46,358 nt of DNA from an uncultured Hyphomicrobiales bacterium (GCA_903900975.1 CAIUPE010000086.1:1-46358); one strand, 5' to 3'. Counted from the first letter of the stretch, positions 32,932-42,816 are shown. Notes: a model not told the origin generated them from the letters alone. Translations and numbers: made by a program.

Positions 32932-35793
32932 TTATTCCGCGGCTAGAACATGCGGAGCGATCTTTTTGAGATCAATCTCTTCGCGGTTGTTCTTTTCCTG
33001 CCAATCCGAATAGTGGTTGGTGCGGCGCACTTCGACCGCCGTCACCTTATATTCGGGGCAGTTTGTCGCCCAGTCAGAATTATCCGTGGTGATCACATTC
33101 GCACCCGTTTTGGCGTGGTGGAAGGTCGTATAAACGACGCCCGGCTGCATCCGCTCGGACACTTCGGCCCGAAGCGCAATATCACCCGCACGGCTTGCCA
33201 GCGAGACGAGATCGCCCGATTTGATGCCACGTTGTTCGGCATCGAACGGATGGATCTCCAGCACGTCTTCATTATGCCAGACATTGTTTTCCGTCCGCCG
33301 CGTTTGCGCGCCGACATTGTATTGCGAGAGAATACGTCCCGTCGTGAGAAGCAACGGGAAGCGTGGTCCCGTGCGTTCCTCCGTCGGCACATAATCGGTA
33401 ATCATGAACTTGCCTTTGCCGCGTACAAAACGGTCGACATGCATGATCGGCGTGCCTTCAGGTGCGGCATCATTGCACGGCCACTGGATGGAGCCTTTTT
33501 CATCAAGCTTGGAATAGCTGACATTTTTGAAGCCCGGTGTGAGGGCCGCAATTTCATCCATAATTTCGGATGGATGGGTGTAGTTCATCTCGTAGCCGAG
33601 AGCCTTAGCGAGATCGATCGTGATCTGCCATTCGGCCTTGCCGGATTTTGGCTCCATCATCTTGCGAACGCGGTTAATGCGGCGCTCGGCATTGGTGAAG
33701 GTGCCGTCTTTTTCCAAGAAGGACGAACCCGGCAAGAAGACATGGGCGTATTTCGCCGTCTCGCACAGGAAGATATCCTGAATGACAACGCATTCCATCG
33801 CCTCAAGACCCGAGGTGACGTGGACCGTGTTCGGGTCCGACTGCGCGATGTCTTCGCCTTGAATATAGATTCCCTTGAAACCACCCTCGACGGCCTCATC
33901 GAGCATGTTCGGGATGCGGAAGCCTTGCTCATTGGAAAGCTCGACGCCCCACATTGACTGGAACATTTCGCGCGTCGAATCATCGCTCACATGGCGATAG
34001 CCCGAAAACTCATGCGGGAAGGAGCCCATATCGCACGAGCCCTGCACATTGTTCTGACCACGGAGCGGGTTAACGCCTACGCCGTCACGGCCGATATTAC
34101 CCGTGGCCATTGCAAGGTTGGCCATCGCCATCACGGTGGTGGAGCCTTGGCTGTGCTCGGTCACGCCCAAGCCGTAATAGATCGCACCATTGCCGCCCTT
34201 GGCGAATAGGCGCGCGGCTTTACGCACTTCGTCCGCAGGCACGCCCGTGAAGGCTTCCATGGCTTCCGGCGAGTTACGCTCTTCAGCAACAAACCGCGCC
34301 CAGACTTCAAAGTCCTGCAAATCGCAACGCTCGCGCACAAAGGCTTCGTTCACGAGGCCTTCGGTGACAACGACATGGGCGAGACTATCAAGCAACGCCA
34401 CATTGGTGCCGGGCAGAAGGGCCAAATGATGCTCAGCCTTGATGTGCGGTGATTTTACCAGATCAATCCGGCGTGGATCAGCCACAATCAGCTTGGCTCC
34501 TGCACGCAGACGCTTCTTCAAGCGCGAGGCAAACACGGGGTGGCCATCGGTCGGGTTCGCACCGATCACGAGAACAACATCGGCCTTCGCAACCGATTTG
34601 AAGTCTTGCGTACCGGCTGACGTACCGAAGGTTTTGGACAGACCATATCCCGTCGGTGAATGGCAGACGCGGGCGCAGGTATCGACATTGTTGTTGCCGA
34701 AAGCCGCGCGGACGAGTTTTTGAACGAGGAACACTTCCTCATTCGTGCAACGCGATGAGGTGATCGCGCCTACCGCATCCTTGCCATAGGTTTTCTGGAT
34801 CCGCTTGAACTCGCTGGCTGCGTGCCCAATCGCTTCTTCCCATGAGACTTCGCGCCATTCATCCGTAATCTTGGCACGGATCATCGGCTTGGTGATGCGA
34901 TCCGTATGCGTTGCATAGCCCCACGCGAAACGGCCCTTGACACAAGAATGGCCTTCATTGGCCTTGCCGTCTTTGTAGGGCACCATGCGGACAACTTCAT
35001 CGCCCTGCATTTCAGCCTTGAAAGAGCAGCCAACGCCGCAATAAGCGCAAGTTGTAACCGACGAATGCTCGGGCTGGCCCTTCGCAATAACGGTGTTTTC
35101 CATCAGCGTTGCGGTCGGGCAGGCCTGCACGCATGCGCCGCAGGAAACGCAATCCGATTCAAGGAAGCTCACGCCACCGGCCGACACGCGGCTATCAAAG
35201 CCACGGCCTTCAATGGTCAGCGCGAACGTGCCTTGCACTTCTTCACACGCACGGACGCAGCGGTTGCAGACGATGCATTTGGCGGGATCATAAGTGAAAT
35301 AGGGGTTGGTCTCGTCTTTCAAGAGCGAGAGCGGTGAGGTGGTCTCGAAATGATTGGCAACATCCTTGCCGTAGCGCACATCGCGAAGGCCAACGACACC
35401 AGCCATATCCTGCAATTCGCAATCGCCATTGGCCGAGCAGGTCAGGCAATCGAGTGGATGGTCGGAGATATAGAGTTCCATCACGCCCTTACGGAGCTTG
35501 TGGAGATTATCCGACTGGGTTTTGACCACCATGCCCGGCTCGACCAAGGTCGTGCAGGAAGCAGGCGTTCCGCGCCGTCCCTCGATCTCGACGAGGCACA
35601 TGCGGCAGGAGCCGAAAGGCTCAAGACTGTCGGTGGCGCAAAGCTTCGGAATAGCCGTTCCAGCCTTCATGGCAGCAGCCATAACAGAGGTGCCAGCCGG
35701 AACGGTGATCGACGCACCGTCAATGGTGAGCGTCACCATCTGTTCGGAGACGCGGATCGGGGTGCCGTAATCGAGCTCTTTGATCAAGGTCAT
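32932..35793 (-). CDS. fdsA: NAD-dependent formate dehydrogenase alpha subunit
   Basis: Catalytic subunit, 953 residues, oxidising formate to CO2 at a Mo-bis-MGD centre. Domains in order: N-terminal 2Fe-2S domain (CATDSLEPFGSCRMC, about 52-66); His-Cys 4Fe-4S site (HPLDCLTCSANGDC, 112-125); two ferredoxin-type clusters (CIVCNRCVRAC and CVSCGACVQACP); a further 4Fe-4S motif (CAYCGVGC, about 249-256); then the molybdopterin domains. The active-site ligand is Cys377 in ARVCHSPTG, so this is a cysteine, not selenocysteine, enzyme. GGAGAG precedes the ATG. It is 12 bp downstream of fdsB. Confidence 0.96.
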   Translation of the reverse strand: MTLIKELDYGTPIRVSEQMVTLTIDGASITVPAGTSVMAAAMKAGTAIPKLCATDSLEPFGSCRMCLVEIEGRRGTPASCTTLVEPGMVVKTQSDNLHKLRKGVMELYISDHPLDCLTCSANGDCELQDMAGVVGLRDVRYGKDVANHFETTSPLSLLKDETNPYFTYDPAKCIVCNRCVRACEEVQGTFALTIEGRGFDSRVSAGGVSFLESDCVSCGACVQACPTATLMENTVIAKGQPEHSSVTTCAYCGVGCSFKAEMQGDEVVRMVPYKDGKANEGHSCVKGRFAWGYATHTDRITKPMIRAKITDEWREVSWEEAIGHAASEFKRIQKTYGKDAVGAITSSRCTNEEVFLVQKLVRAAFGNNNVDTCARVCHSPTGYGLSKTFGTSAGTQDFKSVAKADVVLVIGANPTDGHPVFASRLKKRLRAGAKLIVADPRRIDLVKSPHIKAEHHLALLPGTNVALLDSLAHVVVTEGLVNEAFVRERCDLQDFEVWARFVAEERNSPEAMEAFTGVPADEVRKAARLFAKGGNGAIYYGLGVTEHSQGSTTVMAMANLAMATGNIGRDGVGVNPLRGQNNVQGSCDMGSFPHEFSGYRHVSDDSTREMFQSMWGVELSNEQGFRIPNMLDEAVEGGFKGIYIQGEDIAQSDPNTVHVTSGLEAMECVVIQDIFLCETAKYAHVFLPGSSFLEKDGTFTNAERRINRVRKMMEPKSGKAEWQITIDLAKALGYEMNYTHPSEIMDEIAALTPGFKNVSYSKLDEKGSIQWPCNDAAPEGTPIMHVDRFVRGKGKFMITDYVPTEERTGPRFPLLLTTGRILSQYNVGAQTRRTENNVWHNEDVLEIHPFDAEQRGIKSGDLVSLASRAGDIALRAEVSERMQPGVVYTTFHHAKTGANVITTDNSDWATNCPEYKVTAVEVRRTNHYSDWQEKNNREEIDLKKIAPHVLAAE

Positions 35794-35805
35794 TTGTGCT
35801 CTCCG

Positions 35806-37362
35806 TTATTCAGCGGCCATGCGCTTCGACGCACGGTTGAAATCATCAGGGAAATGGGTCATCGCGCTCATCACGGGCACAGGCGTCAATCCGCCCATCG
35901 CGCAGAGCGAGGCATCGGTCATCAAATGGCAAAGGTCGTCGATCAAAGCGAGCTTCGAGGTATCGCCTGCAATCACCTTGTCCATGGTTTCAACACCGCG
36001 TGTCGCGCCGATGCGGCAAGGGGTGCATTTGCCGCATGATTCTTTCGCGCAGAATTCAAAGGCAAAGCGGGCTTGCTGGGCAAGATCCACGGTGTCATCA
36101 AACACCACCATACCGCCATGGCCGAGCAGGCCCTTTTTAGCGGCCATTGCTTCGTAATCCATTGGCGTATCGAGCAGGCTCTCAGGGAAGTAGGCGCCCA
36201 AAGGACCACCCACCTGCACTGCCCGGAAGGAGCGGCCCGAATGGGTGCCACCGCCATAAGTCTGAATGATCTCACGCAGGCTGACACCAAACGCCTTTTC
36301 GATCAAACCACCTTGCTTGATATTGCCTGCCAATTGGATCGGCAGCGTGCCGCGCGAGCGACCCATACCGAAATCGGCATAGGCTTTCGCGCCATTGGCC
36401 ATGATCCAAGGAATGGTAGCCAGGGACATCACATTGTTAACGATGGTTGGCTTGCCGAACAGACCTTTGAGAGCAGGCAAAGGCGGCTTGGCGCGAACGA
36501 TCGCGCGCTTGCCTTCCAAGCTCTCCAAAAGTGAGGTTTCTTCGCCGCAGATATAGGCACCCGCACCTAAACGCACTTCAAGATCGAAGGCATAGGATGA
36601 ACCGCCAATCGCAGACCCCAACCAACGGGCCGCGCGTGCGGTGCGAATGGCTTCGAGCAGCGTCTGATAGGCATGCGGATATTCGGAACGCAGATAGATA
36701 AAGCCCTTGGTCGCACCAACGGCCACACTGGCAATCGCCATGCCTTCAATGAGAGTGTAGGGGTCGCCTTCCATCAGCATCCGGTCGGCGAATGTGCCGC
36801 TATCGCCTTCGTCCGCATTGCAGACGATGTATTTCTGATCGGCTTCAGCACCTAAAACGGTTTTCCATTTGATGCCTGTCGGGAAGCCCGCACCGCCACG
36901 GCCGCGAAGGCCTGAATCAGCGACTTCCTGCACGATGGCCGCACCGGTCATGGTCACGGCCTTTTTGAGGCCCACAAAACCGCCATGCGCGATGTAATCA
37001 TCAACCGAAAGCGGATCGATCACGCCAACGCGGGCAAAGGTAAGCCGCTCTTGATTTTTAAAGAACGGAATTTCTTCGGTAAGCCCGAGATTCAGCGCAT
37101 GTGCGCCGCCGGTGAGGAAACCCGCCTCAAACAGGGAGGCGACATCTTTTGGTCTGACAGGCCCAAAAGCCACACGGCCTTTGGCGGTTTCAATTTCCAC
37201 CAGCGGCTCAAGCCAGAGCATGCCACGCGAGCCATTGCGGATAATCTCGACCGCTTGGCCACGCTTTTTGGCTTCATTGGCAATTGCAGTGGCGACGCGG
37301 TTGGCGCCTACCGAGAGGGCTGCAGCATCGCGTGGAACGTAAATTTTGATTGAGGTGCTCAT
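35806..37362 (-). CDS. fdsB: NAD-dependent formate dehydrogenase beta subunit
   Basis: Diaphorase subunit of 518 residues that passes electrons from FdsA to NAD+. It has an N-terminal thioredoxin-like domain (about 1-110), then a NuoF-like core. FMN/NAD-binding motifs are LRGRGGAGFPTGIKWKTV and GAYICGEETSLLESLEGKRA, and the 4Fe-4S site is CAKESCGKCTPCRIG near the C-terminus. GGAG lies eight bases before the start. It is 12 bp after fdsG. Confidence 0.96.
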   Translation of the reverse strand: MSTSIKIYVPRDAAALSVGANRVATAIANEAKKRGQAVEIIRNGSRGMLWLEPLVEIETAKGRVAFGPVRPKDVASLFEAGFLTGGAHALNLGLTEEIPFFKNQERLTFARVGVIDPLSVDDYIAHGGFVGLKKAVTMTGAAIVQEVADSGLRGRGGAGFPTGIKWKTVLGAEADQKYIVCNADEGDSGTFADRMLMEGDPYTLIEGMAIASVAVGATKGFIYLRSEYPHAYQTLLEAIRTARAARWLGSAIGGSSYAFDLEVRLGAGAYICGEETSLLESLEGKRAIVRAKPPLPALKGLFGKPTIVNNVMSLATIPWIMANGAKAYADFGMGRSRGTLPIQLAGNIKQGGLIEKAFGVSLREIIQTYGGGTHSGRSFRAVQVGGPLGAYFPESLLDTPMDYEAMAAKKGLLGHGGMVVFDDTVDLAQQARFAFEFCAKESCGKCTPCRIGATRGVETMDKVIAGDTSKLALIDDLCHLMTDASLCAMGGLTPVPVMSAMTHFPDDFNRASKRMAAE

Positions 37363-37374
37363 GATTTTTTCTCC

Positions 37375-37851
37375 TCAACCAGCCATACGGTCATGCGATT
37401 GGCCTTTGCAGACCGCATCCAACACCTCTTCATCGACGCGGCCGACGAGCTCGCCATTGATGAGGGCGGCAGGGCCAAGCGCGCAATTGCCGAGGCAATA
37501 GACGGTTTCAACGGTCAGGCGGCCGTCTGGCGTCGTCGCATTAATCTCGACGCCATGGGCATCCTTCAAATGCGCGACGAGGCTTTCGCAGCCCATCGAC
37601 TGGCAGGCTTCCGCCCGGCAGAGTTTGACGACCGTTTGGCCCGCAGGTTCGTGTCTAAAATCGTGATAAAAGGTGATAGCACCAAAAATTTCCGCCTTCG
37701 ACATGTTGAGCGCATCAGCAATGAGCGGCACGGCGCGCTTGTCGACATAGCCGAAATTTTCCTGCAACGCATGCAGAATTGGCAGCGTTGCGCCCGCCAA
37801 GTGCTTGTATTCATTGACAATAGATGAGGCTACCGCATCGTCCCAGCTCAT
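37375..37851 (-). CDS. fdsG: NAD-dependent formate dehydrogenase gamma subunit
   Basis: A 158-residue NuoE-like subunit carrying a 2Fe-2S cluster, with ligands in CRAEACQSMGC and CLGNCALGPA. It is the first gene of fdsGBA-fdhD-fdsD. AAAAGGG stands nine bases before ATG 37851; ATG 37860 is possible but would abut the ribosome site. It lies 131 bp downstream of the LysR gene stop, where the operon promoter is expected. Confidence 0.94.
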   Translation of the reverse strand: MSWDDAVASSIVNEYKHLAGATLPILHALQENFGYVDKRAVPLIADALNMSKAEIFGAITFYHDFRHEPAGQTVVKLCRAEACQSMGCESLVAHLKDAHGVEINATTPDGRLTVETVYCLGNCALGPAALINGELVGRVDEEVLDAVCKGQSHDRMAG

Positions 37852-37982
37852 CGAATCCATCCCTTTTGTCCGCGCTAAATCAACGCATTACGACCTTTGA
37901 GTGTTTCATGCGCCTATATTCATCGGCAATCAAATCGAATTTATAAAAGAATTGATCGGAAATTTCGATGAAGCGATGTGGG
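37852..37982 (-). promoter_or_regulatory. Control region of the fds operon
   Basis: This gap between the LysR gene and fdsG should hold the fds promoter. It contains GAAATTTC flanked by ATC and GAT (37955-37969) and an ATTC-N15-GAAT arrangement (37920-37942 region). Either could be a LysR-type site. No clear -35/-10 pair was recognised. Confidence 0.4.
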
Positions 37983-38876
37983 TCAGGCCTCCTCAGCCGT
38001 TAGAGGCGTCGAGAGTGCAAACAAGCTGCGGGCCAACGGTGACTGCGGTTGACGGTCGGCCATGATAAGGCCAACCGAGCGGGAGGCGGCGGGCTCGATT
38101 AATTTGAGCGCTTTCAAGCCTACCGGAATACCAAAAAAGCGCGGCAATTGCGAAGGCACAATGCTGACCCATCCGGGAACAGCGGCGTGCGAGCAGAGAT
38201 TAAAGATCGAGTTGGTTTCCATTACCGGCGTGGGCGCTTGGCCAACCGAACGGAAAATGCCGTCCATAATGCGCCTATTCTGCATATCTGGCGTCAGCAG
38301 ACATAGATTTAACCCTGCTGCTTCCTGCCAAGCGATGCTATCGCGTTTGGCGAGGTCGCTATCAGCGCGCGTGAGCAGAACATAGGTTTCGGCATAAAGC
38401 GGTTTGGCGAGAACCCGCTCAAGTGGCTCATTATCGAGATAGGTCACGCCGATATCAATATCGAAATCATCTACCGCATCTTGAATGGCTTTTGAAGTCA
38501 GCGACATGATCGTCAAGGTCACGGCTGGAAAGCGCTCGGAGAACGGTCCTGTGATTTGGGCGACCAAGGGAAGGGCCGTCGGAATTGCACCAATTCTTAG
38601 GCGACCCGAAAGCCCTTGCCTTACATCGCTAATCGATTGGCCCATTGTATCCAACTCGCCAAGAATACGCTTGGCATGGGCCAAGATCATCTCGCCCTCA
38701 GCGGTCAGGCCCGTAAAGCGATGGCCGCGCTCGACCAAGGGAACGCCCAATTCATCCTCCAACGCTCGAATGGCCCCCGAAAGGGTCGGCTGCGAGACAT
38801 GGCAGGCATTGGCTGCGCGCCCGAAATGCTTTTCTCGGGCCAACGCCACAAGATAGGCAAGCTGTTTGATGACCAT
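37983..38876 (-). CDS. LysR-type regulator, probably of the fds operon
   Basis: A 297-residue LysR-family transcription factor. The N-terminal helix-turn-helix is HFGRAANACHVSQPTLSGAI followed by RALEDELGVPLVERG. The C-terminal part is a periplasmic-binding-protein-like effector domain. A LysR gene directly upstream of fdsGBA on the same strand is a known arrangement, suggesting a formate-responsive activator. It begins only 17 bp after bluB, so it may also be transcribed with the cobB-bluB unit. ATG 38876 is chosen; the longer frame opens with TTG. Confidence 0.9.
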   Translation of the reverse strand: MVIKQLAYLVALAREKHFGRAANACHVSQPTLSGAIRALEDELGVPLVERGHRFTGLTAEGEMILAHAKRILGELDTMGQSISDVRQGLSGRLRIGAIPTALPLVAQITGPFSERFPAVTLTIMSLTSKAIQDAVDDFDIDIGVTYLDNEPLERVLAKPLYAETYVLLTRADSDLAKRDSIAWQEAAGLNLCLLTPDMQNRRIMDGIFRSVGQAPTPVMETNSIFNLCSHAAVPGWVSIVPSQLPRFFGIPVGLKALKLIEPAASRSVGLIMADRQPQSPLARSLFALSTPLTAEEA

Positions 38877-38893
38877 GGCGTTCGAACCTTCAA

Positions 38894-39541
38894 TCAGCGC
38901 TGGAAATAGCAAGTGGAGAGATCAATACGGTCTTGCCAGCCATGGCGGACGAGTTCCGGATCAGAATGCTCTTCCACCGGATAACCCACACAGAGATAGG
39001 CGATCAGCTTCCAATCGACAGGCACATCGAGCGCAGCGGTCACATCAGCAGGATCGAGAATGGAGACCCAGCCAACGCCCAGGCCATGACAGCGTGCGGC
39101 CAGCCAGAAGGTCGAAATGGCCGTGACCACGGAATAATGCAGCATTTCAGGCATGGTCGCGCGGCCAAGGCCATGGCCCTCTTTGGGGTGCTCGTCACAA
39201 AAGACGGCGAGATGAACGGGCGCGGCATCAAGGCCCGCCAGTTTCAACCGCGCATAGGTTTCAGCCTGCTCACCCGAATAGGAGGCCAGCGCTTCCGCAT
39301 TACACTGTTCAAAACTGGAGCGAACCGCTGCCCGACGCTTAGGCTCCTCAACCGATACAAAGCGCCAAGGCTGGCTATTGCCTACGGAGGGCGAAATTGC
39401 AGCTAGTTTAAGAAGTTTATGGATGAGTTCTTTATCCACCGCATCGGTTTTGAAGCGCCGAACATCTCGCCGCCAAGCCAGAAGTTCAGCAAATTTTTCG
39501 CGAAAACCGTTATCGTATACGGGAGGCAGGAGGTCAGGCAT
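38894..39541 (-). CDS. bluB: 5,6-dimethylbenzimidazole synthase
   Basis: Breaks down FMNH2 to make 5,6-dimethylbenzimidazole, the lower ligand of vitamin B12. The 215-residue nitroreductase-fold protein has RRDVRRFKTD, with the conserved Asp, SPSVGNSQPWRFVSV, and GVGWVSILDP, with the conserved Ser. Its ATG overlaps the end of cobB by 8 bp, so the genes are coupled. This points to aerobic cobalamin synthesis. Confidence 0.93.
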   Translation of the reverse strand: MPDLLPPVYDNGFREKFAELLAWRRDVRRFKTDAVDKELIHKLLKLAAISPSVGNSQPWRFVSVEEPKRRAAVRSSFEQCNAEALASYSGEQAETYARLKLAGLDAAPVHLAVFCDEHPKEGHGLGRATMPEMLHYSVVTAISTFWLAARCHGLGVGWVSILDPADVTAALDVPVDWKLIAYLCVGYPVEEHSDPELVRHGWQDRIDLSTCYFQR

Positions 39542-40883
39542 CGCTTGATCTTTCAATTTCTTGAAGCTCGGCAATCACGTGGAAAAAAGAACCTGTCACA
39601 TGGCCGCGTCGGCTGCCTGATGCGGCAGGCGGGGTGCCATAGGCATCGCGAGCCATCACGAGCGGGGCATCCGATCCCAAATCAAGAATGGTGGCGTAAT
39701 GGAATTCATGGCCGCGCAACCTGGTGCCCTTGCTCCCTAATATACCATCGGCTTCGAGCGTCACATCGCGATAGCCCAGCATCATTTTGCGTTTGGCGAA
39801 GCTGGTTTTAACCCCCAACAGGCCCGCCATCGGCCATTCGGTGCCTGAGGCATCGACGAGGCTTTCGCCCAGCACCATGTAGCCGCCGCATTCGCCATGC
39901 ACGGGCTTGGTTTCCGCAAAATCTCGCAACCCCGCCATGAAATGCGTGGCCTTCGAGAGCCTTTCGGCATGAAGTTCAGGATATCCGCCCGGAAGCCAGC
40001 AGACATCGCAATCAGGCGAGGGAGCCTCATCGGCAAGCGGTGAAAAAGGCACGATTTCCGCGCCTGCCTTTTGCCAGCCCGCCAGATGATGCGGGTAAAT
40101 GAAAGAGAAGGCAGCATCACGCGCCATCGCGATCCGTTGGCCCGGTGGCTTAAGGGCTAAGCCGGAATGGCTCCCCTTCAGGACCGGCACATGGGCAACT
40201 TGCCTTATCGCGTCGAGATCGACATGGGCTTCGACCAGATCGGCCATACGCTCCAAAATCGCCTCTAACCCCACCGTTTCTTCCGCTTGCACAAGGCCCA
40301 AATGGCGCTCGGGCAGATGCGCTTCCGCGTCACGTGGCACGCTGCCCAGAACGGGAATGCCGGTGCGTCCGATGGCTTCCGTCACCAGACGGCGATGCCG
40401 TTCACTGCCGACTTTGTTGAGAATGACGCCCACAATCGTAATGCGCGGGTCAAAACTCGCGCAGCCTTTGACAATCGCACCTGCAGATTGCGATTGCCCG
40501 CTGACATCGATCACCAGCAGAACGGGCCAACCGACGGCCGCTGCAATGTCGGCCGACGAGCCGGAGCGGCCTTCAGGTGCGGGTACGCCGTCAAAAAGCC
40601 CCATCAATCCTTCGCATAGCGTGAGATCGGCGCCGATTGCCGTATTGGCCGCAAGCTGCGCCACAAGGGCAGGCTCCATCGCCCAAGCGTCGAGATTAAG
40701 GCTTGGAAGGCCGGAGGCTACCTGATGAAAGGCGGGGTCGATATAATCCGGCCCGCATTTCAACCCTCGAACGGCGATGCCACGCCGCTTGAATGCGCGT
40801 AACAGGCCGAGCGTCAGCGTTGTCTTGCCGGAGGAGGAGCGCGGGGCGGCAATCACAAGGCCCGGAGCTATAGGAAGTGTCAT
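39534..40883 (-). CDS. cobB: Cobyrinate a,c-diamide synthase
   Basis: Amidates the a and c side chains of cobyrinate or hydrogenobyrinate using glutamine and ATP. The 449-residue protein has the N-terminal P-loop APRSSSGKTTLTLGLL, the GLKCGPDYIDPAFH motif and a C-terminal glutamine amidotransferase domain with nucleophile Cys332 in VHGECGGYMVLGE. GGAG lies about ten bases upstream. It diverges from cbiD with 53 bp between the starts. Confidence 0.95.
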   Translation of the reverse strand: MTLPIAPGLVIAAPRSSSGKTTLTLGLLRAFKRRGIAVRGLKCGPDYIDPAFHQVASGLPSLNLDAWAMEPALVAQLAANTAIGADLTLCEGLMGLFDGVPAPEGRSGSSADIAAAVGWPVLLVIDVSGQSQSAGAIVKGCASFDPRITIVGVILNKVGSERHRRLVTEAIGRTGIPVLGSVPRDAEAHLPERHLGLVQAEETVGLEAILERMADLVEAHVDLDAIRQVAHVPVLKGSHSGLALKPPGQRIAMARDAAFSFIYPHHLAGWQKAGAEIVPFSPLADEAPSPDCDVCWLPGGYPELHAERLSKATHFMAGLRDFAETKPVHGECGGYMVLGESLVDASGTEWPMAGLLGVKTSFAKRKMMLGYRDVTLEADGILGSKGTRLRGHEFHYATILDLGSDAPLVMARDAYGTPPAASGSRRGHVTGSFFHVIAELQEIERSSDA

Positions 40884-40936
40884 ATCTTTATTCTCCGGCT
40901 TTGCAGCGCATCGCTTAACCGATATGGACTGTTGCC

Positions 40937-42037
40937 ATGAGCGAGCCAGAACAACCCAGTTTGCGACGCGGATGGACGACAGGCACGTGTGCGACCGCCG
41001 CCACGCGTGCCGCCTATACGGCGCTGGTAACGGGGGAATTCCCCGATCCCGTTGATGTTTTGCTGCCCAATGGTTCGAGGCCCGCTTTTACCTTGGCAAC
41101 GAGCGAGTTGGGCGAAGGGTTCGCCCGCGCGTCCGTCATCAAAGATGCGGGCGATGATCCCGATGTGACGCATGGTGCGCGGATTGTCTCGACTGTTCGG
41201 CTCGGGCCGGTCGGTTCCGGTATTCAATTCAAAGCGGGCGAGGGGGTTGGCACAGTTACCCGCCCCGGTCTCGTCGTGCCGCCGGGCGAGCCCGCAATCA
41301 ATCCCGTCCCGCGCGATATGATGAGGATTGCGATTGAAGAGGCAGCCTTCGAGACCAGCGGCCCGCGCGATGTAATCATTGAAATCGCGATCCCCGGTGG
41401 CGAGGAGCTTGCGCTTGGCACGCTGAATGGTCGGCTTGGCATTGTCGGCGGCCTGTCCATTTTGGGCACAACCGGCGTTGTGATCCCGTTTTCCTGCGCG
41501 GCGTGGATATCGTCCATCCATCGCGGCATCGATGTGGCGCGCGCAACCGGCATCACCCATGTCGCGGGTGCGACGGGGCATACGTCCGAGAAAGCCATTC
41601 AGGGTTTTCACGCTTTGCCCGATGTCGCCTTGATCGATATGGGCGATTTTGCCGGTGGCATGTTGAAATATCTCAAAAAGCATCCCGTCCCGACCGTGAC
41701 AGTGGGCGGCGGCTTCGCCAAAATGACCAAGCTCGGCCAAGGCTTGCTGGACCTGCACTCGCGCAGCGGCGAGGTGGATTTGGCGTGGCTCGCGGAGCGG
41801 GTGCGCGAAACGGGGGCTGATCCTGATTTTGTTCAGTCCGTGCTGACCGCCAACACGGCCAATGAGGTCATGGAAAATTGCCGATTGCGCGGGCTCGATA
41901 TTGGCCAACGCGTTGCGGACGAGGCTTGGGCTACGGCTGCGAAAGCGCTTGCTGGTTCCGGCTCTTGGCTCGATGTCGTGATCGTGGATCGGCAGGGCCA
42001 AGTGATCGCCCGAACCGCCCCGCGCAAGGTTGGCTGA
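40937..42037 (+). CDS. cbiD: Cobalt-precorrin-5B C1-methyltransferase (CbiD type)
   Basis: A 366-residue CbiD protein, which methylates C1 of the corrin ring. It begins with the family signature LRRGWTTGTCATAATRAAY and has VTRPGLVVPPGEPAINPVPR and GATGHTSEKAIQGF. CbiD is the anaerobic-type enzyme, whereas the neighbours are named after the aerobic path, whose own C1 enzyme is CobF. It lies alone on the plus strand between cobB and cobM, 53 and 5 bp from them. Confidence 0.95.
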   Translation: MSEPEQPSLRRGWTTGTCATAATRAAYTALVTGEFPDPVDVLLPNGSRPAFTLATSELGEGFARASVIKDAGDDPDVTHGARIVSTVRLGPVGSGIQFKAGEGVGTVTRPGLVVPPGEPAINPVPRDMMRIAIEEAAFETSGPRDVIIEIAIPGGEELALGTLNGRLGIVGGLSILGTTGVVIPFSCAAWISSIHRGIDVARATGITHVAGATGHTSEKAIQGFHALPDVALIDMGDFAGGMLKYLKKHPVPTVTVGGGFAKMTKLGQGLLDLHSRSGEVDLAWLAERVRETGADPDFVQSVLTANTANEVMENCRLRGLDIGQRVADEAWATAAKALAGSGSWLDVVIVDRQGQVIARTAPRKVG

Positions 42038-42042
42038 ACCGC

Positions 42043-42816
42043 TCATTCCGTGCCCCGCCAGCCGGGCGTACGGAACCGCCGCTGATAATCCGCATCATAA
42101 AGCGCGCTGTTGCGAAAACCTTCCGCGGCCAGCGTTTTACCCACCAAAATAAGCGCCGTACGCTCGACAGGGCTTTCCGAGAATTGCTCGGCAAGGGTAG
42201 CGAGCGTGCCGCGGATGATCTGCTGATCCGGCCAACTCGCGCGATAGACAATGGCTGAGGGACACTCCGCGCCATAATGCGGCGTTAGTGTCGCCACCAC
42301 CTCATCGAGCGTGTGGATAGAGAGGTGAATGGCCAAAACTGCGCCGGTTTTGGCAAAAGCCTCGAGGTTCTCGCTTTCCGGCATCGAAGAAGCGCGGCCC
42401 GAAGTTCGCGTTAGCACCACAGACTGGGTGATTTCCGGCAAAGTGAGTTCCGCGCCCAAAGCCGCAGCGGCTGCGGCAAAGCTCGGCACGCCTGGGGTTA
42501 CCGTGAACGGAATGTCGAGCGCCTTTAAAAGCCGTATCTGCTCGCCCATCGCGCTCCAGATCGAGAGATCGCCGGAATGAAGACGGGCGATATCCTCGCC
42601 CGCTGTATGCGCGCGGCTAAATTCTGCGCCCAATTCGTCGAGCGACATCGCCGCCGTGTTGATGATCCGTGCGTCCTTTGGGCAATGCGCCAGAATTTCC
42701 TTCGGCACCAAGGAGCCCGCATAGAGGCACACGGGAGATGCGGCGATAAGATCGCGTCCGCGCAACGTGATGAGGTCGGGGGCGCCGGGGCCTGCGCCGA
42801 TAAAATGAATGGTCAT
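42043..42816 (-). CDS. cobM: Precorrin-4 C11-methyltransferase
   Basis: SAM-dependent tetrapyrrole methyltransferase of 257 residues. It has [34 protein letters not shown] and [15 protein letters not shown], all typical of CobM/CbiF. It acts after ring contraction. Its start overlaps the cobE stop as ATGA, so translation is coupled. Confidence 0.95.
   Translation of the reverse strand: MTIHFIGAGPGAPDLITLRGRDLIAASPVCLYAGSLVPKEILAHCPKDARIINTAAMSLDELGAEFSRAHTAGEDIARLHSGDLSIWSAMGEQIRLLKALDIPFTVTPGVPSFAAAAAALGAELTLPEITQSVVLTRTSGRASSMPESENLEAFAKTGAVLAIHLSIHTLDEVVATLTPHYGAECPSAIVYRASWPDQQIIRGTLATLAEQFSESPVERTALILVGKTLAAEGFRNSALYDADYQRRFRTPGWRGTE

Noticed and set aside
32950-33957. 335-codon plus-strand frame opposite fdsA
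   Set aside because: Shadow of a conserved molybdopterin-domain coding region.
40880-42046. 388-codon minus-strand open frame covering cbiD
   Set aside because: It would bridge cobM and cobB, but its sequence has no family features and mirrors the codon pattern of cbiD, which is unmistakable.
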